DNA of 64,000 bases from positions 35,759,751-35,823,750 of the forward strand of contig OX328125.1 of NCBI GenBank assembly GCA_946811695.1, given 5' to 3'. Numbering within the stretch: the stretch's first letter is position 1; each line of letters begins with the position of its first letter. The notes beneath the pieces were generated by a model. The model saw only the letters and a list, made by a program, of their open reading frames with translations, was not told the origin of the DNA and did not search any database. Positions 1-13,800 of the stretch are shown here, one piece after another. This DNA is from Gonocerus acuteangulatus. Its lineage: Eukaryota > Arthropoda > Insecta > Hemiptera > Coreidae. The position numbers and the translations under genes were made by a program.

Positions 1-1555
1 TATTATTTATATTATTTGCGAAGGTAGAAAATTATACTAATCATAATGAAAAATAATTGATCATTATCAAGAGGAAATGAATACCGAAATTAACTCACCT
101 ACAGGTTCCTAGAACCTACAGGTTCCTAGAACCTTCAGACAAAAGGACTCTAGAAAATCAGAGTTATTTTAAATCTGACGAACTTCAATTTCCAAATTTT
201 TGAAAAAAAAGATTAATTTAGATTATCGTAAATTTTTTTTTTGAAGGTGTATTCCTGTCAACATTTCATAAAATTTTAGTTAAAACACTCGTGGTGAGTA
301 GAGCGGGTCTATGATGGTGATTTTGCCGGTGGTTAGAGGCATGCGCAGTAGAACTACATTCGCCTACTAGAATTAATATTATTTACAAAGTTGATGATTG
401 TTTATGGTTTTTAGAAGAAACTATATTTATTTATTTTTAGTTAAATTTTTTGCGCACGGTTCTCTATTGATAAGCCAAATTATTAATTAAAAAAAAAATA
501 TTTGGTATTCTGTGATTTTGTGAATGTGGTAGTAATGCCTGACTGCTGTTCACAAAATTCATGAGATGCCTGTAAGTTGTATTTTTTTTTTTTTTTTTTT
601 TTTTTTGTGCTATCAGAGTTATCAGTGTTTAAGGGTACTTTGTAAGGCTCACACAGTGGTTTGACTTGTTTTGTAACAAATAGTGCGTCCGCATATCGTC
701 GATACAGGTGGAAAGTATTAAATGTGAAAATTGGCTTGGTGCCTTATAGATAACAGATAACTTTACATAAATTTTATCTTGTAATATATATTAATTAGAT
801 TTACTGCAAATTGGTAAGTTTAATTTTCGGTGTTTGATAATTATTTTTCTTTAATTTTTGAGTTTTTGACAACGTACATCAGTACAACAGCAATCGTTTT
901 TTACTTTGCTTTTGTATCAACGTTATGCCCGATTCGCAGTCTTGTTAATATGAAGTCGAGACATCTTGTTCTTCATTTACTTGACCAACGCGGTCTCTAC
1001 TTATGCATGGTCTCCTGGTACGCCTTTCTTATAAATGTCACTTACCTCTATTTTACAAGAGTTTAACTCCATACCCCATAATTATAACCCAACAAAAAAA
1101 ATTGTATGCAATTAGGGAAAGAGGTAAAATAAAAAGCAATTTGTAATTGAAATCATATTAGTAGGTAACTTGTTACCTAAGCCATCGGATATAGGAATGA
1201 GAACGCTACCCAATCCACGGAAGAGAAGGGCTTAAGCATAAATCATGCGGATTGAGAGGCAATCATTATCTCCCAATGAATGATATTAATCAAAATCCCT
1301 GTTTTACTCCCAGTTCCGCTCTACAGAATGACCACTATCCTACGGTACTAAATCATTCAGCTATGCATCTAGATGCATTTATCATTCTTCCTGTATTCCA
1401 GGGAACATTTTCATTCCGCTAGGTGCTCTCATAAATCAGGATCCTATTACACCAATCCTTAAGGAAACTCTTTACATATTTCTACTGTATACTTTTATTT
1501 ATGGTGGGCTTCTCTTTCATCAGTATTTATTTAAAATATTTTTGCTCTTTATATA

Positions 1556-1617
<62 letters not shown>

Positions 1618-1636
1618 TACATATACATGCATATAT
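1..1636. other. Non-coding DNA without recognised gene
   Basis: AT-rich sequence. I see a T homopolymer near 582-606 and a (TA)n microsatellite at about 1551-1612, but no convincing exon, RNA gene or complete transposon. Short open frames here show no family similarity I recognise. Confidence 0.6.
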
Positions 1637-1688
1637 ATTTGGATGGAACGGCATTTCTCTCCAGCGGTGGTACTCCTCCTCACTTATT

Positions 1689-1732
1689 CCTGGAATATTT
1701 CGATGGGTTCATCTCCATCTTCATCAGCCAGG
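1689..1732 (-). ncRNA. Hammerhead ribozyme motif (type I, minimal stem III)
   Basis: Read on the minus strand: stem I CCTGG, then CTGATGA, stem II GATGG...CCATC, then GAAA, a U-A closing pair, cleavage triplet ATT, then CCAGG. Stem I pairs over 5 bp and stem II over 5 bp. All core positions of the CUGANGA/GAAA consensus are present. The best paired stem I in the window. Activity is inferred, not shown. Confidence 0.7.
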
Positions 1733-1794
1733 TGTTTGTTTTTTCTTCCTCGGTGGTAGCCATGGGAATGGAACCGAGGAAGAAACAACAAACA

Positions 1795-1838
1795 CCTGGC
1801 TGAAGAATCTGGAGATGAACCCATCGAAATATTCCAGG
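1795..1838 (+). ncRNA. Hammerhead motif, degenerate stem II
   Basis: Mirror copy in the right arm of the palindrome. It has CTGAAGA (fits CUGANGA), GAAA followed by TATT, and the same 5-bp stem I (CCTGG/CCAGG), but base changes disrupt stem II. It is probably inactive or weak. Confidence 0.5.
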
Positions 1839-2509
1839 AAGAAGTGAGGAGGAGTACCACCGCTGGAGAGAAATGCCGTTCCATCCAAAAATACTATCAC
1901 AGCGACGAAAAATAACATCATATATATATATTGGGACTAAAAATATTAATACCAATAATTAAGTAGGCAAAAAAATAAATGTTTACTAGTTTCACACCCT
2001 ATAGACGCCTCTTCAGGGGCTAAAACTGCACTATATAAATCTGTAGAATGAACTTTCTGTAACCATGGAAATCATAACTCAAGATAATCCTCAGACATCA
2101 ACTTTTCTATCTCCTAACGAAATGAGAGACATTTATCATTTAAATATTTCTTTTTTTAGTTTAGTAAAAAATAATTGTATTCATTAACCAAAACATTTAC
2201 CTAGAACGACGTATTTCCAAACAGCTCATTTCTTACTGCTTTGTTGTCCTGGAATCAGAATAATGATAAAAATAATTTAGATAATTGAAATCGTTTTCAT
2301 GAAATTTATTGATTAATAAATTTTCCCTGCAAATATCGGCATTGCGTTTGCTGATGACAGCAAAATAATAGCTAAAATAATAGTTTTTATTATAAAAAAA
2401 ATCATTGAATTTTATATAAAAATATATGCTTAAAAAAATAAGTGAAGTAAAATTTAGAAAGAATTACTAAAAATGAAATAAAATAAAAATAGATATATTT
2501 TCAGGCTGT

Positions 2510-2689
2510 AGGGGTCTCCCGTGGTCTAGTGGCTAGCGCGCTGGATTCATAAGCGGGAGATAGTGGGTTCGATCCCCACCGGCGCCAGAAATTTTCTCAT
2601 CTCAGGGCTCGCTGAGAAAATTCCTGGCTGCACCCTGGAGGCCGGCGCTAATGGCCACGATTTGTGAAAAAAAAATTATCAGGCACGAC
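2510..2689 (+). mobile_element. tRNA-headed SINE
   Basis: The head has a pol III A box (TGGTCTAGTGGCTAGCGC region) and B box (GGGTTCGATCC), followed by a conserved body with an inverted AATTTTCTCA...TGAGAAAATT pair and a tail GGCGCTAATGGCC that ends in an A run. The anticodon-like loop reads TTCATAA. The same head-body-tail order recurs at 4560-4742, 34439-34614 and 49275-49462, so it is a dispersed family and not a tRNA gene. A short imperfect repeat (around TCAGGC) flanks it. Confidence 0.85.
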
Positions 2690-2870
2690 AATGCATGAAA
2701 TGTCAGTTTTGTTTACTTTGCGTTTAATCCTTTCCCTTTTGTATTTCATTATTTACAAACATCATTGTTATTCATATAGAATTAAAGCTCTTTTATTCCT
2801 ATTATGTAATCAGTAACTTTCGTACTGTGTTGTGAGAACGATCCTCTGAGAAAAAAATAAAACTTAAATT

Positions 2871-3191
2871 ATGACTTCAACGGAAATCCGTATTATTTTT
2901 CGTTATGAATTTAAGCTCGGTCATAGCGCTGCTGAGGCGTGTATGAACATTAACACGGCGTTCGGGGAGCGAACGGCGAATGAACGAACTGTTTACCGGT
3001 GGTTTTCCAGGTTTTGAACTGGAAATTTTGATCTTGACAACGAGGAGCGAGGAGGGCCAGAAACCAAGCTTGACAATGACCACCTGAAAGAAAGGGTTAA
3101 AGTTTGTTCCTCAAAAAGCACTAGGGAATATGCCAAAGAACTCGGAGTAGGAGCCACGACAGTTTCAAGACATTTGAAGGGAATCGGCAAG
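2871..3191 (+). pseudogene. Mariner-family transposase, N-terminal fragment with stop
   Basis: This frame from ATG reads as the paired helix-turn-helix DNA-binding half of a mariner transposase. Visible motifs are the first HTH segment ending in RTVYRWFSRF, the linker FDLDNEERGGPET, and a second HTH ending TTVSRHLKGIGK. Codon 49 (3015-3017) is TGA where family members often carry arginine, consistent with CGA-to-TGA decay. The DDD catalytic domain is absent after about residue 107, whereas full mariner transposases have about 340 residues. It therefore cannot make active transposase. Subfamily assignment is uncertain. Confidence 0.85.
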
Positions 3192-4548
3192 TCCAGAACT
3201 GACATTTCATACGGTACAGCCTGATAATAAAAAATACGGTAATTGCAGTATATACATGATTGGATACAAATTACGGGATAGTAGTAAGTATATACATATT
3301 TTAACACAAAATTAGTCAATACATAATTAGAGGAAAAAGAGAGAAAACCATTCATACAAATGCACTAAAACACTTAAACATTATGAAAGGTTACAAAACA
3401 TAGGCGACATAAAAAATCGCGCAATATAAAGTTGAAGTCGTTTTTCCTACAAATCCAAACAAACCAAATATATACTTGAGCAGTATTTATGTATGTGACG
3501 CCACAAAGAGAATAATATTAAAAAAAAAAAAAATACTTGAAATAATATTCTAAGTACAATTTTATTTCTTAGTAATGCGATAGTAATTTACAATTTCAAG
3601 CAACTAAAATTGTGCTAATAACCTAGGCAGTCGATAAGCCAATTGTGGATTTTAAAACATAATACCAAATTGCATCTTAATACTAGAGTAGAGTTTTATA
3701 TTGTGGTCTAAGTTTGCATGCTTCCTGGTCGACCAAGACCAATAAAAGAGGCGATAAAGGAATTTAAGGCTTCATTTAAGTCATTATTAAATGCTCCGTT
3801 GGATTGCTTAATGGTTGTTATTAATGACATTTTAATTTGTTTTTAATGGTCATAATTACAGTCCATTATTTCTTCATGAATATAGCACCAAGGTTTTAAA
3901 TTATCTTGAGAGGCCTGCTGGCTTAACTGGTAATTAATTCCTTTGGACATTATGAGTCCATTTCCTTCATTTTTTTATTTTTTATTTTTTTGGTCTAGTA
4001 TAATGTTTTTGTATTTTTTTTTGTTTTTAAATGTTATGTTATTTTTTAAACCTTGGAATGCCGCGACTATTTTTTTTTTTACCTTCTTGTGTGTACATGA
4101 GATGATGCGAAATGGTGCATGGAACTGTAATGTCATGGTCTATTACAATCTAGAGTAATTAAGTGTAAGCTTTTTTTTTACTGCGTATACACTGATCGGA
4201 TATTAGCGCCGAGCTATCTTTAGGTTACCACCCTTCATTAATGCCAGATGACCGTGGTTTTCCCTGGTGGTCGCCTTTCAAATTTTGACCACGACCAATG
4301 TTCGATGGGAGCCGGCTCAATATTGGCGCTAGGCGACATCTGATAAATTTGAATATTCATTGAATCGCTATATTTATTTCATTCAAATTTATCTAGGAAT
4401 TAAATTGGGCCAAGGGAAGGAAACTTGTTAAAATAATTTTAAGACCTATTATTACTGAACAACAATCTTACCAGTAATGAGGAAATAGAGAAAGACTTTA
4501 CATAAATTCAGACATAAAAATAATAATTCTGTGCGCACCTAATAATAA
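3192..4548. other. Non-coding DNA without recognised feature
   Basis: AT-rich, with short A and T runs near 3521, 3968-4080 and 4170. I see no exon, RNA gene or bounded repeat. Confidence 0.5.
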
Positions 4549-4559
4549 TTGGTCCTTCG

Positions 4560-4742
4560 GAGTGTTCCAGTCGTCTAGTGGCTAACGCCTTAGACCCTCA
4601 TGCGGGAGATGGTGGGTTTGAGTCCCACCGGCGCGGCGGCAGGAAATTTTCTCATCTCACGGCTCGTTGAGAAAACTCCTCGCTGCATCAGGGATCTCGG
4701 CGCTAATGGCCCAGAAGTCGATGCGCCATAAAAATAAATAAA
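4560..4742 (+). mobile_element. tRNA-headed SINE with target-site duplication
   Basis: Same family as 2510-2689: a tRNA-like head with A and B boxes, the AATTTTCTCATCTCA body, the GGCGCTAATGGCCCAGAAG tail, then GATGCGCCATAAAAA. It is flanked by TTGGTCCTTCG (4549-4559) and TTGGTCGTTCG (4743-4753), an 11-bp target-site duplication with one mismatch. This defines both element ends and shows retroposition. Confidence 0.88.
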
Positions 4743-5439
4743 TTGGTCGTTCGAGACTACCAAGCCAAATCGTATAATCTGGTATAAATTGAACTACTTC
4801 AAAAGTAGAAACAATGAAATGAATTGCGGCTGTAAAAATAGATTTAAAAGAAAAAGACTGCTCAACGATTTGAGCTGGAGACAAATTCAGAGGACAAGAG
4901 TTTTGATTGTAATGCTGGTCAGTGGGTGATTATTAAAGGGATTATACCAGTTTGGTCTGATGGCAGTAAATGAGCGCAGAAACAATAAAACAAGTTTGGA
5001 AAAAAGAGCGTTACTTGTACGCAAATAAGAATAATATATGGATATAGGAATAACAAAATTTGGAATTATAACCTTAGCCAGGCCGTCAGGTAATAGTTCC
5101 TTAATTCAGATTTTTACAAAAAAAATCTGTTTGATGTTTTCCCTCACTTCCTCACTGATTATCATCCCATGGCTAACTTTCTAAACCTTATTATAATGTT
5201 AGACTTCATTCCTTTGGAATGTGGTAAAATTACCATAGTATTTAATCCTGTTCTGACTCTATCCATGTTTCCTATGCATACAAACGTGGGACAGTTGAAA
5301 TACTACTGTCTGTCAGTAGTATTTTTTTTTTTTTAATTAAGAGAACAAATTGAAAATGAATGGGGAAAATATACAAACATCTCCTGAATCTACGACTTAT
5401 ATCTCTTTCTGCAGAAGAATCTGGTTTTAAAAATAATTA

Positions 5440-5800
5440 AGATTGCCAGTTCAGATTTTGCAAGCCGATGGCCCTGAAAAGCCGACGGTTAGCACGAAGC
5501 CATTTGGCGCCTTATTAGGCCGATTAATGTAAAAGCCGCGGCCAAAAGCTGATAGAGAGCTGTCGGATGAAAGAACGCCGCCTCTGGTCAGCTGATGAAT
5601 GAGCGAGGGTTGCCTGCGGCAATGGACAAGGGGAGGATGAAAAATCGTCAGGGTTCTACTTATAAGCCCGACTAATTACAAGAACAGGCCAGCATGACGG
5701 TCACTAACGATGCCGCTCGTCCGTCAAGTACTAATCGCAACCACATGTCGTCATACGCTCAAAGCCGAGGTACCATCAACAATTTGCTTGATAAAATCTT
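5440..5800. other. GC-richer non-coding island
   Basis: Base composition rises sharply over the AT-rich surroundings, with CG-containing words such as GCCGCGGCC, GGCGCC and GCCGAC. There is no long ORF and no repeat similarity inside the window. It could be a conserved regulatory element or another decayed repeat; the sequence alone does not decide. Confidence 0.3.
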
Positions 5801-5802
5801 AA

Positions 5803-5945
5803 GCCAACGCCCATAGACACGTTGAATACAGCGGTTCCCGTTGATCACCGAAGTTATGGAACGTCGGACGTGGCCAGTACCTGAATGGATGACCGACCAC
5901 GCATTGTAAAAGGGCGGCAACCTGTAAATAGCCCTAAATTAAGCC
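5803..5945 (+). mobile_element. 5S rRNA-headed SINE
   Basis: The first 110 bp or so follow animal 5S rRNA: GCCAACGCCCATA, CACGTTGAATACA, the internal promoter stretch GATCACCGAAGTTA, then GGCCAGTACCTGAATGGATGACCG. It diverges from 5S at the 3' end and runs into AAAGGGCGGCAACCTGTAAATAGCCC, a body shared with copies at 34336, 36462 and 59986. Substitutions in the A box/IE region suggest an old copy. This is a retroposed element, not a 5S gene. Confidence 0.85.
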
Positions 5946-8949
<3,004 letters not shown>

Positions 8950-10090
8950 TGAAATCTTTCGACTTGAGTGTCCAGGCATTCATCACGACTTGAATATCTA
9001 TTTGTATGAATTATCCGGGTTTCCTACAAAATAATGTCATGCCACCCTTATTATATAACTTCATAAATAAAAATTCCCTATATTTTTGACCCTGCAAGTG
9101 TCCTGTCTTTCTTTAATAATATTGCCTAATACAAGCAATTAAAGCAATTTACTCAACCGCAAGGCTCATATTTGTTCCTTTTTACTCGTTGCGACATTTT
9201 AGAAATGACATTGGCAGTTCTGTTTTTTTAGTTTATTTCATTATACATAACGGGGTATAAATTGGCTGAAATGATTGCCGTCTCGTGGAGATGGGTTGAG
9301 AGAGGAAAATGTCGTGTCTCTGAAATTATCTCTGAACACATGCTGAATAACCCGCATGAAATATGTCCACGTTCATCTTGCTCTACTGCTTTTATTTGCT
9401 TAACTCGTATTTTTTGTCGTCTTTTTATTACATATACTGAAAAGCGATTTGAATATTTTTTTCTATTTTGTTTAAACAGCTCATTTATGTTTTTTTTTTT
9501 CTTGTTACTTGTACTGCTAATGGAAGACTCTAATCCTTTAATTAATGCAATTTGTTTTCTGCTTAACCTTTTTAACACAAAGACCATTATATATGTGGTG
9601 ATGAGTAGAATTATACAAACTCCCTATTACTTTTGGGGGTTTTATATTTATATTTCTAAGTTTATAATATATGAGTACTTAGCTGGATAAGGATAAAGGC
9701 AGTTGCTGAACTTGCCCTGTGAGTACGGGGCTTATTTCTTAATCATCGGTCTTATAAGTAACCTACATGCAGTGCTCAGTCCTGAGTCTTTTGGAATCCA
9801 CGACAATCAGTACAAATATGTGCAAAACAAGTAAGAACGAAATTTTTAATTTGCCTTTTAAATTAAAGTAAAAACATAACTGCTTCGGGTCATCCATTAG
9901 TAATGTCGGTTATTAATTTTCTCTCTGTTTGTTTCCTCGTTTTCAACTTATTTTACATTTTCTATTTATTATAGCATAAATACATTACTATTCATCATGT
10001 TTTGGTTGGTAAAGCCTATTTCTTCTGTGCTAAAATTTCATTTGAACTGTATCTCCCAACACACCCCTAACCGGCAAGGTTATGCTTTGA
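8950..10090. other. Non-coding DNA without recognised feature
   Basis: AT-rich. An open frame at 9262-9690 lacks any recognised motif and has low-complexity hydrophobic composition from T-rich DNA. I do not call it a gene. Confidence 0.45.
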
Positions 10091-10345
10091 GAATTCGATG
10101 AAGGAGAATATGCTGCTTCAACATATCAAAAACTTGTAGAAATATATGGCGAAAATGTCATTAGTGTCAGACAAGTGCAGCGGTGGTTTGAACGATTTCG
10201 TGCGGGAAACCGCAAGCTTGAAGACGAACCCCTGCAGGCTACTGTAGAAGAAAATCCTGTTGTAACGGCCGATGAGCTATCAAAAAACCTTGGATCGAAA
10301 CATCCTATAGTCAACCGACATAAACCGACAATTCTTATGGGATGA
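10091..10345 (+). pseudogene. Mariner-family transposase, internally deleted N-terminal relic
   Basis: An open frame of 84 codons matches the mariner DNA-binding domain: EFDEGEYAASTYQKLVEIYG, then VRQVQRWFERFRAG and LEDEP, followed by EENPVVTADELSKNLG. Between LEDEP and the EENP helix, the residues that normally carry the GRP-type linker are missing, which indicates a small in-frame deletion. It has no start codon, and the second HTH ends in unrelated residues before TGA at 10343. The sequence differs clearly from the mariner at 2871, so this is a separate lineage. The catalytic domain is absent. Confidence 0.75.
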
Positions 10346-10429
10346 TCTGCTACAAGCCGATGGAGCGACCTACACACATAGATTACTATTATGTGACCAT
10401 TCAGTCACTGTAATACATGAAATTAACTC

Positions 10430-10510
10430 CCTACCCTGTTGTGTCTTGAACCCAGAATCTTCCGCATTTACGCTCGACGCTCGTCATCAATTGCGCTGCG
10501 AGGCCTTATA
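10430..10510 (-). repeat. Possible tRNA-derived SINE head, degenerate
   Basis: On the minus strand a B-box-like GGGTTCAAGAC follows a 3' portion with CGCAGCGCAATTGATGACGAG. A related stretch (CTTCCGTTTTTACGCTCGA on the + strand) occurs at 63,500. The repeated sequence supports an old dispersed family, but boundaries are unclear. Confidence 0.4.
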
Positions 10511-10879
10511 TCACAGAAGGGGAACTTAGTTGCTCTCAACTAAAGCTCGGTTGTCGAATAAAGCCCGGTAGCGTATTTGTGTAAAATGGTAGATTCTGGG
10601 CTCAAAACTTTGCCTGTTGAGGTATTCTTCGAAAATTAAGTCACTGAAGTTGTTCAACGTCCTGTACGGCTACCTTGTCTAGATTCTGCATGAGAAGAAT
10701 TTTGTCTTGCTTTAGATATGTTACCATGCCGCCTGTCTGTAGCTTTGGTACGTTTGGATCAAATAAATTGCTATGCTATTACATGAAGTTACGCGGCGTA
10801 ATTGGTAACAAACCTGAGTCTTTGTTCGTATCTTCTGGTGACTCAATGTTTCTGAAAAACTAAAGAAGTAAAAAAACAG

Positions 10880-11150
10880 TTGGGATTCTGCTAAGAAAAA
10901 CAGCCAGATTTCTGGGATAAGTTATTTCTTGGACACATGCTCTTTAGCAATGAAAGTCTAAGGGATTGAGAAAGGCCAAAGACACCAGTTAGGTGATCAA
11001 GGAAATAAGTGTGGAATTTTGTAGGATAAACCAACATTACATATGGATATTTAAAATTTTCCTAAATCTGACTTTCTTTTTCTGGTCGAATCCTATCTAT
11101 TATTGCTTGAATTCATATCACCTCAACGGCTAACTATTTACATCTCTCTT
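10880..11150. mobile_element. Family-B repeat (GATTCGGCTA termini), degenerate
   Basis: Begins with GTTGGGATTCTGCTAAGAAAA and ends with CTGGTCGAATCC...TCACCTCAACGGCTAACTATTTACA. These termini recur as inverted pairs at 19,170-19,490, 28,440-28,830 and 50,258-50,426. The internal hammerhead region is not recognisable in this copy. Confidence 0.45.
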
Positions 11151-12189
11151 TAAAGATGAATGTTAGAAAAATGTTGATTATGCGATAATGCGAGGGTACT
11201 ACATTATGATCTCTTCCTACATGTAAAATCGTGATCTCTAGATTTAAGCCTTCCCTAAGGCGCGGTAGAATTATTATCATACGCCAGGAATGAAGTGGGA
11301 GAGCAAACAGAAATCCTCCGTCGCAAGGAGCTCCTTATCATTTGTATGCAAAACAAACAGGAGGTAGAACGAAACTTACTCATGTACTGAACAAATTTAT
11401 CAAGAGGAGAGGAACAAGATAAGGAAGGCTAGGCTTCCTAAGACTGCCGCATGGATGTTTGTCTTCACACGGATTTAGGGTTTACAAATATTGTATAATT
11501 CAGACTAACAAGAAGAGAGAGAGAGTGAGGGGAGGGGGAGAGAGAGCAAATGGAACAACTACTTGTTAGACTAAACCATTATCTCAGAACGGAGTTCTCT
11601 ACTGGCGCGCCATGATTTTAATGATATGTAAATCCTAAAACACTGATATTTTATTGTTATCTTCTTCTCCGAGTCTCAAGGCGCAAATTGTGTTTGTATT
11701 TGCATTCCTCTGGAGTTATTTGCTCCGACTGAAGTAGACATCTACTATCTATGAAGTAGGGAATCTATTTTCTCAGTACAAAGTTAGTATCTCGCCTGTT
11801 TTACGTTTTGTAACTACGGTCTGCTTTGGGATAAAGCACATCGATTTTCGAGATTTAGTATGAACATTTACTTAATTAAGAAATAGCAAATGAACTTTTA
11901 CACTTCTGAACAACCTCTTATGGGAATCCTGCTATCAGTCATTAGGTTTTATTTTGAATAATCAGAATTTCCAACAATGTAATGTGGAAAAACCAATATT
12001 CCTATACTTCTTTAGAGTTCGTACCAATCAATACATTTGAGTATTGAAATGTGATTGAGTTGCGGATAGTGCTTTAAATGAAATAACCATAGAAGTAGCT
12101 TAAGAATAAGACTATTAAGCGAACCCTTGGATCCAAAGCCCATGCTGGACCCAACAACGCACTCTCCAAAAGGTGGAAAGAGGAAGGTA
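11151..12189. other. Non-coding DNA without recognised feature
   Basis: Contains a short GA-rich run near 11510-11545. No exon, RNA gene or bounded repeat seen. Confidence 0.45.
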
Positions 12190-12985
12190 CCCAAGGCAAG
12201 CGATGATGGTTCGAGCAGACGGGACCAGATCCGGAGACAGGATAAGGACCATCTGTAGTGAGTACGTCAGCGCATCCCTGCAAAAACGGGACTGACGTAG
12301 ATAAGCTCAGGATCGAGGCAGTCGACTGGAAGGAGTGACGTGGCTTTTCTGCAACATGTGGTGGAAGAGGAACTGAATAAGTACAAATAACTCGAACAGG
12401 CAGCCGGTATCAGATCCACACCCGGAGAAGGATCATCTGGAGGATGTGCGTCAACGCGCCCCTGAAAAAAGCGGGACTGACGTAGGATTAGCCCAGGATC
12501 AAGGCAGTCGACAGGGAGGAGTGACATGGCTTCTCTACAACATTTGGCAGAAGAGAAACGGGATAAGTACAAATAATTTGAACAGGCTGTCGGTACCAGA
12601 CCCAGTTGTCGGTACTAGATCCAGACTCGGAGAAGGATCATCTGGAGGAAGTACGTCAACGCGTCCCTGAAGAACGTGGGACTGACGTAGGATTAGCCCA
12701 GGATCAAGGCAGTCGACAGGGAGGAGTGACATGGCTTCTCTACAACATTTGGCAGAAGAGAAACGGGATAAGTACAAATAATTTGAACAGGCTGTCGGTA
12801 CCAGACCCAGTTGTCGGTACTAGATCCAGACTCGGAGAAAGATCTTCTGGAGGAAGTACGTCAACGCGTCCCTGAAAAACGTGGGACTGACGTAGGAGCA
12901 GCCGAGGATCAAGGCAACCGACAAGGAGGAGTGACGTTGCTTCTGTTGTAGATGAGGAACGGATTAATTACAAATAGCTGTAACA
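12190..12985 (+). repeat. Tandem array of a retroelement-tail-like unit (185-205 bp period)
   Basis: The anchor GGGACTGACGTAG begins near 12288, 12473, 12678 and 12883, giving spacings of 185, 205 and 205 bp. Units two and three are nearly identical and the outer ones more diverged, as expected for unequal exchange. The unit reads ...HLEEVRQRVPE...DVGLAQDQGSRQGGVTWLL, which resembles the end of non-LTR reverse-transcriptase polyproteins (a D...G.AQDR..WR pattern). A single copy of the same sequence lies at 15893-16050 on the minus strand, so the array was probably built from a dispersed element. The protein assignment is tentative. Confidence 0.75.
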
Positions 12986-12999
12986 GGCTCGAAACTTTT

Positions 13000-13425
13000 C
13001 AGAATGAAATAAAGAATGTTAAAAGATAAAAATAAGGAATATAAATTAACAAAAATCCATGGCTTCTATTGGCTAAGACATACACACAAATTAATCGAAG
13101 ACATTTTCGGCATCGTTTAGGTGAAGATTGGTCCAATAAACTTATTTTGTTTGTGCAACATCAATAACAATATTTCTTTGGATTATGCTTAACAATAGTT
13201 AAATGTTATTTCCTTTTTAATAGTGTTAATTATTTTACTTCTTAATCGTAGAATATTTCCTTAAATCAGAAGAAGCTTAGATCGTTAAAGAGCGGTGTTA
13301 TTGTATTAATGCTGAAATATCGCCAGTGCATCGGAATATGTTTTTAACTTAGAGCTTCGCCGGATAAGCAGTTTCCTTTTAGGTTTTCATCCTGATTGAT
13401 TTAAAACTGCCCAAGAATAGACGAA
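13000..13425. other. Non-coding DNA without recognised feature
   Basis: AT-rich, no structure recognised. Confidence 0.45.
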
Positions 13426-13800
13426 GCAATGTTCTTTCTAGGTTGTCGACCTTGTCTAAGAAGCGAGAGCTCTGGGAGCGGAGACAATGTCATGACCCGG
13501 ATAGGAGGGGATTAGCGGTTCGAAGCACGAGCTGTGTCATTAGGTTTTTTCTTCCATGACGTACTAGCAAAGGGAGGGGATCGTCGCTTCTTTAATCTGC
13601 CGCCGAGACAGCCACTTAAACCGCGAAAGAAGTCAGTTTTAGCAAGTCGGTAGCAGGATGTACGCATTAGGAGTGTTAAATGTGACTCATTAAGATGATT
13701 GGTAACGATTATTCAACCATTAGTTCTGAGCGGTTAGAATTCTAGGCCGCGGCATGAGTAATCAGTGTAATTGATGAAGACGGAATCGTCTGGCGAATGT
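13426..13800. other. GC-richer non-coding island
   Basis: A block of raised GC with many CG words and no ORF or repeat partner in the window. It resembles 5440-5800 and 24,000-24,480 in composition. Candidate regulatory or conserved element; unproven. Confidence 0.25.

Larger units (their letters stand above)
1637..1889. mobile_element. Palindromic element with two hammerhead-like cores
   Basis: Two arms of about 115 bp (1637-1752 and 1773-1889) are near-perfect inverted copies separated by a 20-bp centre, immediately next to a (TA)n tract. Each arm carries a hammerhead-type core pointing toward the outside of the palindrome. The left-arm core (minus strand) is intact; the right arm has changes in stem II. 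No ORF for a reverse transcriptase is present, so this is non-autonomous. Relationship to Penelope-like elements is inferred from the ribozyme core. Confidence 0.65.

Noticed and set aside
2510..2585. tRNA gene
   Set aside because: The acceptor ends do not pair well, and the sequence continues into a body and tail found at several loci, one with target duplications. It is a SINE head.
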